Source: Cardiocondyla obscurior (lineage: Eukaryota > Arthropoda > Insecta > Hymenoptera > Formicidae). From it: 64,000 nucleotides of DNA. Under the pieces are notes generated by a model that had not been told where the DNA came from, did not search any database, and saw only the letters and a program-made list of their open reading frames with translations. A program made the translations under genes and the position numbers. Location of the stretch: positions 932,501 to 996,500 of the forward strand of contig NC_091881.1 in the NCBI RefSeq assembly GCF_019399895.1, written 5' to 3'. Below, in pieces: positions 1 through 12,779 of the stretch; the first letter of the stretch is position 1, and every line of letters starts with the position of its first letter.

Positions 1-1710
1 TAAGGAAAGAAAATTTTATAGTGAAAAGAATTCTGTTTAATCACACACAATCAAGTGTGTTATTTAATTTTCAAACTATTTAAATATTATCAAATATATA
101 AATATAACTTTTTATTAAACTCGTATTTTTTTTCTTTTTATTTTTTTTAATTTTCTGTTCACGATGCTACAAGTTTTCTAAGGAGAAATCAATTCTGTTA
201 ACACACAGTCGATCGAATATGCAACAACCGGCACATATCGATGCCATCGTTAATGACGAAAAGCACTTTCCGGCACTCACGCGCCTTTGTCTCGAATACG
301 AAGTCAGGAAGTAGCAGTTTCCTACACGTTAATCGCTTTCGCGCGACTCCGCCGCGCGAATTGTGAAACAATGCCGTCGAAGTTGGAAATCTTCGACTAA
401 TCGCCGACGTTCAACTCCCGTACCGTGCGGCGCAATTTTGCGAAGATTAGCGAGCAATCAGCCCCTTTCACGACAAATCCCTCGCCTTGGCCGTTCGATT
501 CAACCGTCCTCGAAACCGTGCACTTTCTTCTTGAGAACATTTGATTTAATTACCGCGAGGAATAGTGTGAAGCTCTGTATCTCTCTCTCTCTCTCTCTCC
601 CTCTTTATCTTTGTCTTTCTCTTTCGTACGCTTTCTTGCTCTCTGTTCGCTAGTGGACATAGTCTGACCAGTTCCGGCACAAAAATGGCTTATTTCTGGC
701 CACCCGCTGCTGCGTCATTTCCTGCCGGGGGTTGAAACGATTTTTGTGGACACGGGTTAGCCACGATAGGGCAAAGATAACCGTAATTTCTGTGAAAAAA
801 AAAAAAAAATCTTCGCGAATCTCGCTGTCATACGAAAAGATTTAACGATGACCGCAATGCCATTTTCGTTATCCACGAATAAAATTAATGTGTTAGATTG
901 CATTTCGTAAAAAAAAATTCTTTGAATATATATGTAATTGTAACTGTCATAAGATGGCAGGTAAAATCGCGAGTAATTAGATTTTACCTAATTCTTTCTA
1001 CTACGTTTAAATGCAATTAAAATATATATTATCAGTAATTTTTTAGTTATTTTTTTTTTAATTTAAAATAATCTGCTCTCCTTTTCGTCTGGATTTATTA
1101 AAATTAATTTTTTTTTTTTACCTTAGTCGTGAATGATATAATAAAATTCTTGATTTTTCTACAAAAAGAGCGCGGTTTTTTACGGATGCACCGCAAGGGA
1201 ACTACGTCTCATGTGTCAGATCGGATCTAATTGTGCTCACTGCGCGACCGACTAACGGTTCGGACTTTTTAAAAGGTCTTTCTTCAAAGAAAGTAACGAT
1301 TCCTCGCGTATCAATAGTAACGTTAATGGAAATAGAACGTCTGTGCTTACTCGCTCTCGTTTCTGTGCTTTTTAAAAACGCGGTTGTTGATAAAGGAAAT
1401 AACACATCGTGGAAAATACGCGAGTCCATCCTTTGTTGTCATTTATCGTGTTCACTGGAGCTTGTTCTAACCAGTGCGTTCTTCGAACTTTTACGAGCGC
1501 AAATTAAATGGGTTGACGTTTTCAATCGGCTTCGATCGTTTTGATGTGATATCCATTATCATAAGAGTTCTCTTTACACAATTGCAACTTTGTACTGCTG
1601 CAATTTTCCACTAAAAGATTATTTTAATTTGATATACTATTTTTATAAGCTCGTCGTCTACATGTCTATTAACATTTATTGCCTGATGTGTTGATTTATA
1701 CATCTTTATG
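1..1710. other. Non-coding stretch with CT-rich microsatellite
   Basis: No convincing gene is seen. A (TC)n run with CT-rich continuation lies at about 580-640, and an A run at about 797-809. Open frames on both strands around 1200-1545 overlap each other and resemble no known protein. The DNA is AT-rich except for a small GC-rich patch at about 330-500. Confidence 0.6.
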
Positions 1711-1754
1711 TACAATTATATTATAATTATAATACAATTATAATATAATTATAA
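1711..1754. repeat. Two-copy 22-bp AT-rich tandem repeat
   Basis: Positions 1711-1732 and 1733-1754 are adjacent copies of one 22-base unit beginning TACAATTATA, differing at a single base (T versus A at unit position 11). The composition is almost pure A/T, so slippage is the likely origin. Confidence 0.7.
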
Positions 1755-3391
1755 TTGTGGATAATAAGGAAAATATATCAATGTAGATTAATACAAAATC
1801 CAAAAGATTAGCAATTTCTGCGAAAAATAGCAAACACGAACGATGCTTTTTCTATGAAAGGCTTGATAATTGGCGTGATAGATGCATGTTGTATCTGCTG
1901 AAATGTCGCGTCCACGTAGCGTGCCAGAAATTATTTGATTATCGTGCAATTCCACACGGGATAAAGTAACACGCGCCGCGGATAAGGCGGATAAGCGAAA
2001 TGCTCGTGCCATTTCGATCGGTGGTGACATTTTTATGCGCTGTATGCAAAAGGCGTGGGTAATCAAAAACTCGTTAAGACGATTTATAATTTGCCACTGC
2101 ATTAACCCCTTTCCTTCTACAGCTGGTGTATAGATATACAGTTAATTTTTCTCGTTATATGCTCCGATTGTTTAATATTTAGGATGTTTTGGGAGAAAAC
2201 TGTTAATTTGTAATGAATTATTCTACATTTGAATAATACGAAAATAATGTACAAGTTTTTTTTTTTTTTTTACGTGGGTTTATCTCTCGTTTATAATCCA
2301 GTCGGTATTTTGAAACGGATCTTTATGCGACCTTCTCCTGCTGAAAATCGCTAGAATAATACACTGCCGAGGTCTGGCATATCCCTCCCGGGACATTCTG
2401 TATCCTTCGCGAGCGGCATATAGGGGTGCGAATGTTTGTGCCACGAAGGAGCGAAATAGGCGTCGCTGCAGAGGATCGTCGGGGTAATAAGAACGATATA
2501 TTGCCCGCCACACGTGCACGTGCTACATGAGACTTGAATTATAATAATTGAGGAGGCGAGCATATATGAAACGTCGGCGCCTCTCGTGCGAGTTAAGGTG
2601 TAAAATGTCGGTTCACAATTTCACATTTCTCCGTGAAAGCCCGGCAATGAATGTAAGATTTAGGCGTAGGTTAAACGACTCGCGAGGGCCTTCTGTTCGT
2701 AATTAGGTGGAATTGTTTCGTTAATCGGGTCAGCGATACTCGATAATTAATCGACGCTGGCGCGGCAACGGAACGATAGTAAATATCGATAGGCAGCGGG
2801 AGCGGAAGCGTGCCTGTTTCCAAAACACGGGGCTTTCCAATCAAATGAAGAGCCATCGGAGGCTTTGTATTTTTTCTCCCGAAGTACTCGTAAATTCCGG
2901 TGAAATGTCTGTGGAAATTATTGCACTTCCGCGGCAGCGCGATCGGGCTGGCAAAACGAAATCAATAACCGCACGTTTCGTCGAATGCTCGAATGAGAAG
3001 AGGGTCAAACGTGAGTCTAGTGCATGTTCAGTACGATCATGTACGAGTAAATTTACAACGCGAATTGAAATGTTAATTGCGACCTAACGACCAGCAGCGA
3101 TGCTGCAAGGAGTTACCTTTGTTCGCTACTGTGTTCGCATTTCAAATTAAAACTACAATCATATTGACTTGGAATATTAAAAATCACGAAATTGAACGTA
3201 ATAATTAAATCGATATTCTTATACAGTAGCGCTACAAGGATCTTTACATATTCAATTAAAGCGTGTACGAATGAAAAAAGAAAACTGTTTTATGCCGGGG
3301 AAATGCCTTTCTTTGGCGAATCGATATGCAGGAAATTCAGGAGCCGAGGCAAAAAAAGGACCGACACGATACGTGCATTAAAAGTCGATGG

Positions 3392-3413
3392 TTTTTTTTT
3401 TTTTTTTTTTTTT
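3392..3413. repeat. Poly-T tract, 22 bases
   Basis: An uninterrupted run of T. It could be the tail of a minus-strand retroposed copy, but no body of such an element is recognisable beside it. Similar runs at 14414-14434, 33543-33567 and 59643-59666 suggest simple slippage. Confidence 0.8.
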
Positions 3414-6400
3414 GCGCGGCCCCTCTGACCCCAATATCGCGATAGATATATGAAATATGACCGGTTGGCGCGATCGTCTGCGGGATCGGCGAACACGTCA
3501 AGCGAGAAGTTGTTCGAAAAGTGCACTTTCTGCGAGAATTCCCAAGCACTTTATCGGGATTTGCCGAGCCCCGCGGGAGGGTGTCTTCGACCAAATGTTC
3601 GCCGGACCAAGACTACGATTCTCTCTATGCGTGCCGTAAAAAATGGCTTTACTTAAATTTGTCGGCGCCTGCTAGGCGAGACTCTGCTGCCGACGAAATT
3701 TAGCTGGACAAAATAAACAATGTGGGGGGACAAAATCTATGAAGCGTGACTGAGAAAGTTTTTGCGAAAGACAAAATTATGATACTGTGACGCAAATACA
3801 GATTAGCACTCGTGTTAGCAATTATATTATCATGTTTTTAACAAATCACATTAGTGGCCATATTTTGAAGCATTCTAATAGAATTATGACTTTAAAGGGG
3901 GAAAAAAAAATTTTAATTAGAAAGCAATTAATAGTATAATGAAAAAAAAACAATTATTTTTATCCTTTCTTTTATATATATTTTTTTTTCTTATTTTATA
4001 AGATTTAAATTCAATAATTCTTTGCGTGCCTTCTGTTTTCATTCCCACGTCAATTTCTCAAAAATCTTGTACCGACTCGTAAAGAGCTTCGAGAGAAGGA
4101 AACGGCCATCGATACATTAGCGCGAAGTGATACACTTGTCAATGCGAAGTGGCAAGGCAAACAGGGTTATTTCTTCTTGGAAGAAGTAGGGTCGGCCCAT
4201 TGTCTATGTGGGAAAGAGTCGTCACCGAGTCTGCGGACTCGACGGACCGAGAGAAACTCCCTCTTTCTATGCACGAGCGATAAAAAATGGACTCGCTTAA
4301 ACTCAGCGTCAACCCCGAGGAACCCCTTTCCGCCTCTTTTTCTCTCTTTCCTCCTCTCTTTCACCTCTCGCTAGAAGAAGCTTGGCTAACCATTGCGGCG
4401 ATAAATAATGGCGATGCCCGGACCCGCCGCGCGTGGGGTGCGCCGGACCAGGAAAGTAATGAGAACTTTGCACCTCCGCCCCGCTGCGTATAATGTCGAA
4501 TGGTACACGTATCGTCGATTTAATGTACACTCGGGGGAGCGCCGGCGCGCCGGTTTATTATTTATTGCGAGTACATAAATTTAATGAGGATCGTTATCGG
4601 GGCGAGCGCGCCTTTAGAACGCGCTTCGAATGCACCGCAGATGGGCTCGCAAAAGTGAATACTCGTGAGAAAAGCTCGGCTGTGTGTCGTGCACATACGC
4701 ACTATGTAATTGTGCGAGCGATGCACTACTGCCGCTGCGCGAACGCGAAGAAAAACGTTTTCCCGTTTGTCGCGAATTTCGAATGTACGCGAGCACAAAT
4801 GTACGATCGCGAAAGGTAGCGTGACGACAATACGTAGCGACATTTTATTCGACACTTTTTACGATACGCGATACAGGAGCGCAATTTATTGTCGTATCAT
4901 TCTATAAATATATGACTTTCTATTCATTATATCTCTGTTCTATTACGGAAACGCGAAAGGCTTTTTTATGCATTGAGTGCAAAACTTTTTTTTTATATTT
5001 AACATTTATTATACTTTTATTATTTATTTTTATTTTAATTTAATTTCTGAAAAGAAAATGATTGTTTCCGAAGTTAAAAATATACAACACTTTTTTTTAG
5101 TGTATATTAATTAAGTGTTATTGCAAAATAGCAATTGTTAGAGAATTCAATGTCGCATTATTCGACTTGACTTTCTTATCGCGAAACGTTTCTCGCCGAT
5201 TAAATCGCCAGACGATTAAATTTGAACCACATGTGATTCATCGTGCTTTCCAGTTGGTAAATGCGAAGAATACGGCATGAATGCGTACGCAATCGGATTT
5301 CACTATGTAGTTACAAAACTTTATGGTGGCGTATTGCCATTAGTCATGGCGGTTACAGCCATTAGTCTGAATTTTAAGTTCCAATAACACAAGGGGATCA
5401 TTCACGTTTCGTACTGCATAAAGTAATGCTTTTCTATCAGGTGTTCTTTGCTTCCTTGCTTTTATTTAAAAAAGTAGTTATTGGTAGTATTACTATTATT
5501 TTAAATTTTCATGCAAAATTTTTATAAAAGTTCTTGTAAAGCAAATAATTAATTAAGAAATAATTTAATATTAAAATAAAAAAAATTAATTTAGCTTATA
5601 ATTCTAAATATCTCTTTAAAAGTATATTTATTTGCTGTAAAAAAATTAATCGGAATCTAATACATTGAAATAATTTTATTCTCGTAGTCATATCTTTTTT
5701 ATCAAAATTTATAAGGAAGTGGTTAACACTCGATCGCAAATTCGGTTTCAATTTGAGAGCAACTGGTTGCAAAACGCCGCGTGACGTATTCGTCCTTTGT
5801 AAAATTGACACTGGTCCAAGTCCCTTTGCGCCTCGTTCTTTTTTCGCAATTCGATCGAAAACCCTTATTTATTCTCAAGCCACTTTTGCACGATCATCCC
5901 GAGATTTCTTTAAAGGAAGAACGTTTCCCTTTTCGGCACGCCATTTATCGACGCCCTTTAACGCGTTTTTCCGAGGACGTCGCAGTCTATCGGGGTGAAA
6001 GTTTTTCCGCGCGTCGCGTCCCTTTATATATGAGAATCAGCAAAAACGCCCCTTCTAACCGGATCCATAATTCATATATCCTCCAGCGCCCTTAAATGCC
6101 ATTTGCCCCGTCGTGATTTCCAATGGTATCGTTCTGTTATGCTTCCGTGCGTGAAACCGAGGCCGAGCACGATAATGGTGGTGGTGGTTTCAACGTTAGT
6201 AGCACTGTCGGTGGTAGTGGGTGTTGATGGCGTTGGTGGCTTAATATTTCGGTACTTCTCCGGTGCACGGTGTTTTATCAAATCCCCCCTCCCCTCGAAA
6301 ACTATACGGCGGATTAAACTCCGTGCGTCAGCAATTTTCCATCGGTAGCTGTAATAAGTCGTCGGTGGCGGGACAATATGATTTCCGCGAGATTATATCA

Positions 6401-7866
6401 GGAACAATGATGAAGGGTGTGCTCCTCCCGGAAAATTGGTTTGCGTGTTTGCGCTGCCGTCTTGTAAGTAAGCGTGACTGTTTTTTTTTGCACCGCGAGA
6501 AAAGTAAAGCTTTAGCATTTCGTTTGTCCGGTCTCGTACAACGTATGTTAAATCTTTTGACTTTTAATGCTTTTTGCGTTTCTTAATCTTTGGAGACTAG
6601 AGATTGATTATGATAAGATAATAATGTTTTATTATTTAATTATTTATTTGTTTGAATGTAAGTCTTTAATATTAAAGAAATTTAAAGGATTTTTTTTTTT
6701 AGATAAAAAGTTATAGGGAATATTTAATAATTGGAAGTATATATACTGTGTGTATATAATATATTTTCGTAAATTAGGTAATTTAACAAGAAATAGTTCA
6801 ATTTTATATTTTACGTAATCATGTTTGTGCTGTTGCAAAATAGTTTAGTTTATTTAGCTATTTGGTTTATTTCCCATGTAAAAATTTATCATTGAATCTT
6901 AACGTACGCTATTACTTTGAAGTGATGCTATTTTCTGAAGAAAGGACCAAACGAATCTTTGTAGCTTCACTTTACGAGATCATTCTACTTCAGAGGTACA
7001 ACACGAATTTCTATGAGTTTTCTCAGAATTCCAAGTAGCTTTTCTCGGTTTTGCATCTTAGGTGCGTCACTCTGCTATTTCAGATGCAGGCGATATTTGG
7101 TTTTGCATAAAACCGACGATCGGGTGTCCGTCCCCCCTCCAAAAAAAAAAAACCCTCCACGATTTGCAACGTCGTTTGAATTTTTCCGCGAGATCTTTGA
7201 ACGAGATTCTCACTAGAGAATCACTAGAGACAGAGGTCGAAATTTTGTGACTCTCGCTAGATTATATCGCGCATATAGTTGTCGAGAAAGAAATTGCTTC
7301 GCGCAGCCGTGTCAGCTCGTAACTGTTGCTCCACCACGTGGACTCGACCGGGCCTCTCCGTGTACTTTGGCAGTTCGCCGAGCCCGTAAGTTTTCCACAG
7401 TGTCAATATTTTGGGCAGGTTCGGCATTCGGTGAGGGAAAAATGAAGGTACCGCCGCCTTTTACTTCGAGGCAGGTAGAAAATCGTAGGAAACGCTCGAT
7501 TGCACCCAAGGGACCGAAGTGGGCTACGAAGTGGTCCCGCGTGTGTATTTTTTTCCCCCGCATTTAGGCCTTTGTAATCGCGACGATTGTGTTTGCCCAT
7601 CGACCGACAGTGAATATCGCGTCTAAACACGAGATATCTTATTTCCGTGATGTCTCATTGAAAACACGTCTCGCTTTGCGATTTCACCGATAGAATCTTT
7701 CGGGACAGTTTACTGTTCCTCTCCTCTCTTTTATCTCTTTCTCTTTCGCATATTTTTATACGCTTACTTATTCACTCTCGCTGGTCCGCCCGACGCTTTC
7801 CGAATTTACAAGTTAAATCCAGCGCTAGCAGGTAAACGATTTGGGTGGCGTGATGATTATCGCTGT

Positions 7867-7874
7867 TGACGTCA
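7867..7874. promoter_or_regulatory. Full CRE motif TGACGTCA
   Basis: The 8-base consensus of CREB/ATF sites is present exactly. It is isolated, with no promoter recognised next to it. Chance occurrence of a given 8-mer in 64 kb is about one, so function is uncertain. Confidence 0.25.
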
Positions 7875-10800
7875 CACTCGAAAGACACTCTCGGGATCGA
7901 TAAAGGTAGAGGTGACGTTTGGAATTGCGAATACTTTAGAAAGTAGTTTTCAGAACGTAGGGTGTTAATAGTAATTTTATTTACTAGACGTAACGTAACA
8001 TAATGCGCGTGAGAAGAGGAAATATTTATATAAAAATGTTTGTTGTAAAAGAGGCGTGTATACATATGCAAACTTGTTCGTTATGTGGAATTAAAATATC
8101 ATATTCGTTTATTATACCAAAAAAAAAAAAAAATTAAGACAAAAAAAATTAGCTAAATAAACGCAAAACGACAAAATCGTTTTGGCGGCAGTGATTAAAT
8201 TCGTCTTTGATGAAGTAACGTGTTATAGCTCTATTTGGATAACGTACACAGATAGTCAAATAATTCACTTGTCTCGCCGAAAACGAAATTACGATGGTCG
8301 CATTGCGGCGACGCTAAAATCCGCCGGTTGGTGAAACGCCGAGGCAGACACCGCGACGCGTTGCATAAAGGAAGTATAGCGTGTATTATTTCATCTCCCG
8401 GAGGGGAATATCCTCCTCGTTCTACGCGCGCTCCATGTCTTCTGTATAATTTATTGCCTCAATACCCCTCGTCCGTTTTAATAATTCTATCGTTCGCGCG
8501 CATTCATTTTTGTACTTAATTCACTGTCGCTCTTATTTTCCCAAGCGTCTCTTTAGCTTTCGCGATTATGTGCGACTTTTTTGTCAAATGGAATATTTTC
8601 TGTCTATTGAACGTAATCCATTGCATACGAATGTGCAGCGACGATCTCTAAGGAACGCTGGAGAATTCTGTTCTCGCGAATAGAATCGGCGTTTTTAAAA
8701 TAAACTTTATCGAATTGTTTGTTGGTCTAATTTTTTTTTAACGTAATTTTTTAACAAAATTTATTGCAGTTAATTTGATAATTTAAATCTATAATTTACT
8801 ATTATTAATTTAAAAAGGACTTTAGAATATGTTTATATAAAGCTTATATAAATCACTTTTCTTAACTCTATAAAGAAGAAAGTGGGTCAAAGAAATATAA
8901 TAACTATTCTTCGAGTTAAGGTACCTGTTTCTTTTATCGATGCATAAATGATGGGTTACCTTCGCAGACATTTTAGAACAGTTTTATATTTTTCCCATCC
9001 ATTTGCTCCTTAGTATCGTTAATTGTCGTCGTATGACTAGCATATTTAACTGACAAAAGCGATTCGGCACTTTGAGCGGTGAAAAAGTAGGTAAAAGTAT
9101 TCGAGAAAAGGGCTCTTTCGATCCTCCGACTTTTCCTAACGCGGAGGCGGGTTACGGAATAAATTAGGATATTTCTTGGTGGGCGAATGGACCACGTTCG
9201 CCGTCTGGAGACGGGATAGTTCCGACGAAGGAGTTCGCAGAGGACGAGTTTCTCTACCCCCCGGGGAACGCTCAGAGAACAAAGGTCCTCGCGGTGCACT
9301 GCCGAACCCGTTCTTTCGATGGAAAGAAAAAAAAAAGAGACGAGAGAAAAGAGAAGCACACGCGAGATAATAAATCAACGGCTACGTTAGATCTTGAGAG
9401 AAAATCGTAGAGTGGAATGTCATCTATTAGGATTAGAGCGCGTCAGGCGCGTTCGACGGTATCCGATATTTAAAGAACATGCTCGGCACGTTCCGTAAAC
9501 AAACACGCGTCGCGATGTTTGTTATTGGGAAAATTTTTGAGGCAAATGCTCGAAAGATTTAGGCGTTCTCGCACACGTTACGAAAACAAGTAGGGAGTAT
9601 ATGTGTGATAGACAAAAGTGAGGGAGAAAGAGAAAGAATGAGAGATCGAGAACTGGAGAGAGCTCTCCAAACGAATGGTCGAATATTTACTCCGGTCGTT
9701 GTCACCTCACTCTTTTCAGCCTTTTACCGTCGCTCGTACAATTCCAAATAGCAACACTAGTGGTTTTATCTTATTAATGAATTTGATAAATTTAGATTTA
9801 CATTAGGCTCGCTCAAATGAAACGAAAACCTAATCTAGTCGCTCGGATACCGAGAGAGATTTTAGAAACGTGATTTTTTCCTAATTTTTGCAATTTAAAC
9901 CGACCTAACCATTCAATAATATATTACAAATTGTAGTAATGTATATGTATATGCATACATACGCAATTTATAACACATAGTTGATAAATAACGTTACGAA
10001 ATTAGATCATATACATTTAGGTAAATCTAAACACATTACTAATTACCATTTCTATTTCAAGAATTATAAATTTGATTGGTAATTTTTGCTGCGAAATAAA
10101 GTTTTATTAATGTTTTTTATTAATACTTAGTGTACTTTCTTCTACGTGCAACGTTATAAATCGCATCGTGTATTCAATTTTATGATGTGCACGAATATTT
10201 CATTCGTAAATATTGCACGAGCGTCTCGAAAATTTATCCAAGCGATAATACATATTAATGAGTTATTTGCTGTGTATATGTATATATGCATATACATCCT
10301 ATGCATAATAAAAAGTATAGGATACATAAAAAACACCGCAAGAACTTAAACAAAATTTTAATTATAGAATTTCTTAATATTTCAAAAAATAGCATCGAGA
10401 GTTACGAAAGTTATTAATAATATATTCAGTAATAACTAGTAATAAATTAACAATTAGTTTAATAAAATTTTCGGGTAAAGAACTCAATATATTTTAGTTT
10501 AATTATACATATAGATAAAATATTTATAAGTTAAAAATTACGAACAATATTTATCGAGTTAATATTATTAACATCATGTTCACTGAATTTTATCATTAAA
10601 AACGTATCATTTGTTTAAATATAGATTAGCGTTATCAAAGTAATATTTTTTATTGAATGGCTGTTACATTGTGGAGCCAAATTAAAATCAGATTTTCATA
10701 CAGTGTGAAAATGCAAGATTTATTTGTCGCGAACATTTTTTCATTAGTTGCAAAATAAACTGGTAAAATCAAAAATAACGCGTTTCGTTCTTCAGAGCTT

Positions 10801-11544
10801 TTTAAAGCAACTTCCTGTCCATTTATAGAAATAGAAATGAGTCTCTACATGTGTTGCGCATTGCAGCATTTAACGGCATAAATACAATGTATTTGTAAAT
10901 GCAAACAAGTCGGATTAATATCATCAGAAGCTCGTAATGATATTCTGGGATCACGAATACATCGCGATATCAATGAAGAGGGAATATTTAGTGTTTAATG
11001 TGTAGAGTGCTCTTTTGCTAACGATATTACACTCGCGATATAGTTAAACGATTTAATGAAGATTTTTCTTGTGTCGAAAACTTTCCCGTTTACTTTTTAA
11101 TGTAAATATTGTAAAGAAATTTTATATGTATTTTTATCAAACGTAATCAGATATATATTTTTTTTAATAAACGAGGCAATTAAAGTTTTTTACTCTCTTC
11201 AGATCAGTGAAGTTACTTAAAAAATTTTACGCGCTGTGCAGATTCTTTTGACAAATTACAAAATGTTTGTTATCTAATTAAAAGATACCTGCGACATAAA
11301 TCAATTTTGACAGCTAATGTCATTAAGAATTTTCTTCATTAATCGTATAACGTCAAAGAAATATAATCCCATTTAAAAAAAAAAAAAAAAAACGTGAACG
11401 AATAAGAGTTAACATCACGTCTGAACAATAGGAAGTGCTTTTCGTCATTTATAGAAAGCGTACAAGCTTTTATCCTGTATGTATTGGATGTCTACTCCAT
11501 AACACCATTCAATTAGCAGGAGAACGTTCTGTCCTCCATTACAT

Positions 11545-11935
11545 TTGTTCCAGCGAGCTGGCAGCGGATTAATCCCGCTCGAAAAAGCTTGCTCGTTCAA
11601 TCGAAGGTGGATAGTAACGAAAGCCGCCCGTGTCGTTACATTTCAACAAAGATCCAAACACACAACTCTTTGCTACCCTTTTCCCTCCCCTCCTTCTCTC
11701 GATTACCGTCGACGAGTCGCGCTTACAACGAGGGCCCGAATGTACCATCGTGTTAACGCGATGCTTCGTCACCCACGGTGCCGAGTTTCGAGTCGAGCCG
11801 GTGTTGAAATTTTGTTCGATGAGCGAAGTACACGCCGGTTTAATTTGTAGTACAGTCGAGTGCACGACGCGGATGTGTAGGAGGCTAGGAGACGAAGGGA
11901 GGCAGGAAGGACGGAAAGGATGGGGCATGGTAGTG
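11545..11935. other. GC-rich island without recognisable coding content
   Basis: The composition rises sharply and CpG is frequent. Frames of 101-132 codons are open on both strands over the same bases, as expected in GC-rich DNA with few stop trinucleotides. Their translations are Arg/Ser/Pro/Cys-rich with no known domain. I infer a regulatory or unconstrained island rather than a gene. Confidence 0.5.
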
Positions 11936-12033
11936 AAATTTATTGAAACGCATGCTACGCCCCGCACCTCCCTCGGGACCGGATCCTATACCGCATAACA
12001 GTTTGCCCAATACAGTCGAATTAAGCGCGATGG
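11936..12033. repeat. Diverged duplicate, copy 1
   Basis: This segment aligns with 12678-12779 in the same orientation. Both begin AATTTATTGAAACG then C or T then ATGCTA, share a CCGC(A/G)TA block, and close on GAATT, GCGC and GATGG. Small indels separate the matching blocks. It could be a local duplication or two copies of an unrecognised short dispersed element. Confidence 0.55.
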
Positions 12034-12677
12034 CGGCGAAGAAACGGTTACCTTGGTCGTAATTCTGCGTAACTACGTTTACGTCTGGTCCTAGGATTTA
12101 GTTTAGTTAATTGGATGTATTTTATAATTGGTCAATTATTTCCGTATTAAAATCCGTGAAAATATGCGCGTATGCAAATAATAGTGTAAAAGAACGCCAA
12201 AGAAATTAAACTGAAATTATATTTGGTCCTATTATTTTAATCTGAAATGTTTCGCGTAAACGGTATAAAGTTGCAATTTTTTTTTTCTTTTTTTTAAGAG
12301 AAGAAATATGAGAGCTAAAACAATTTAAACGACACGCATGTTAGTTGGGTAAATTCAATCAAGTAAATTGGAGTAATGAATGAATCTTTCACTGTAACGC
12401 GTTTTTCGGTGGCGACACAACGCTCGGCGCAACGTCGGGTGTTGTGACCAGGGGATGAAATGCACCAGGATGAAATGTACGAATGGGCTTCTTCAAAATA
12501 TGGAAATGAAAAACATCGATGCCACTGACGAAAGCAAGAATAAACTAATATCACGGCGCAATTCCGCATATTTTACAGAGGTAGACCTACGAAATCGCGT
12601 TACGTTGATTCGAGTGATTCGTTTTTAATGGATTTCCCGGGGTTGCAGGTGGCGGCTCGTGGGTGGCTCGTCGGGCA
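12034..12677. other. Spacer between the two diverged copies
   Basis: Mixed AT-rich and moderate GC DNA. An 84-codon minus-strand frame at 12315-12569 has no recognisable domain. Nothing else is supported. Confidence 0.5.
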
Positions 12678-12779
12678 AAATTTATTGAAACGTATGCTAT
12701 TCTTCACTCGTCCCCGTAGACCGCCGCGTTCCGCGTATGGCAGAGCGGTTTATCCGATGAAGTTGAATTGCGCGGATGG
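12678..12779. repeat. Diverged duplicate, copy 2
   Basis: Partner of 11936-12033, about 740 bp downstream and in direct orientation. The first 22 bases are nearly identical, and the last 30 share GAATTGCGC-like and GATGG blocks. The centre is more diverged and slightly longer here. A weaker echo (AAATTTATGGAAAC) occurs near 13401. Confidence 0.55.

Larger units (their letters stand above)
1755..11544. other. Intergenic or intronic DNA, no gene recognised
   Basis: AT-rich DNA alternates with GC-rich islands at about 1850-2080, 2280-2530, 4080-4860, 5760-6470, 7240-7640, 8310-8520 and 9120-9380. No domain, tRNA or transposon coding segment is recognised. Poly-T (3392-3413) and poly-A (8119-8133, 11375-11392) tracts are present. 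Isolated GTAAGT donors occur, for example at 6463 and 7386, but I could not pair them with a credible acceptor or reading frame, so no exon is called. Confidence 0.55.

Noticed and set aside
6263..7390. GTAAGT donors near 6463 and 7386 following GC-rich segments
   Set aside because: No matching acceptor or initiator of comparable quality could be paired with either, so exon boundaries cannot be stated.
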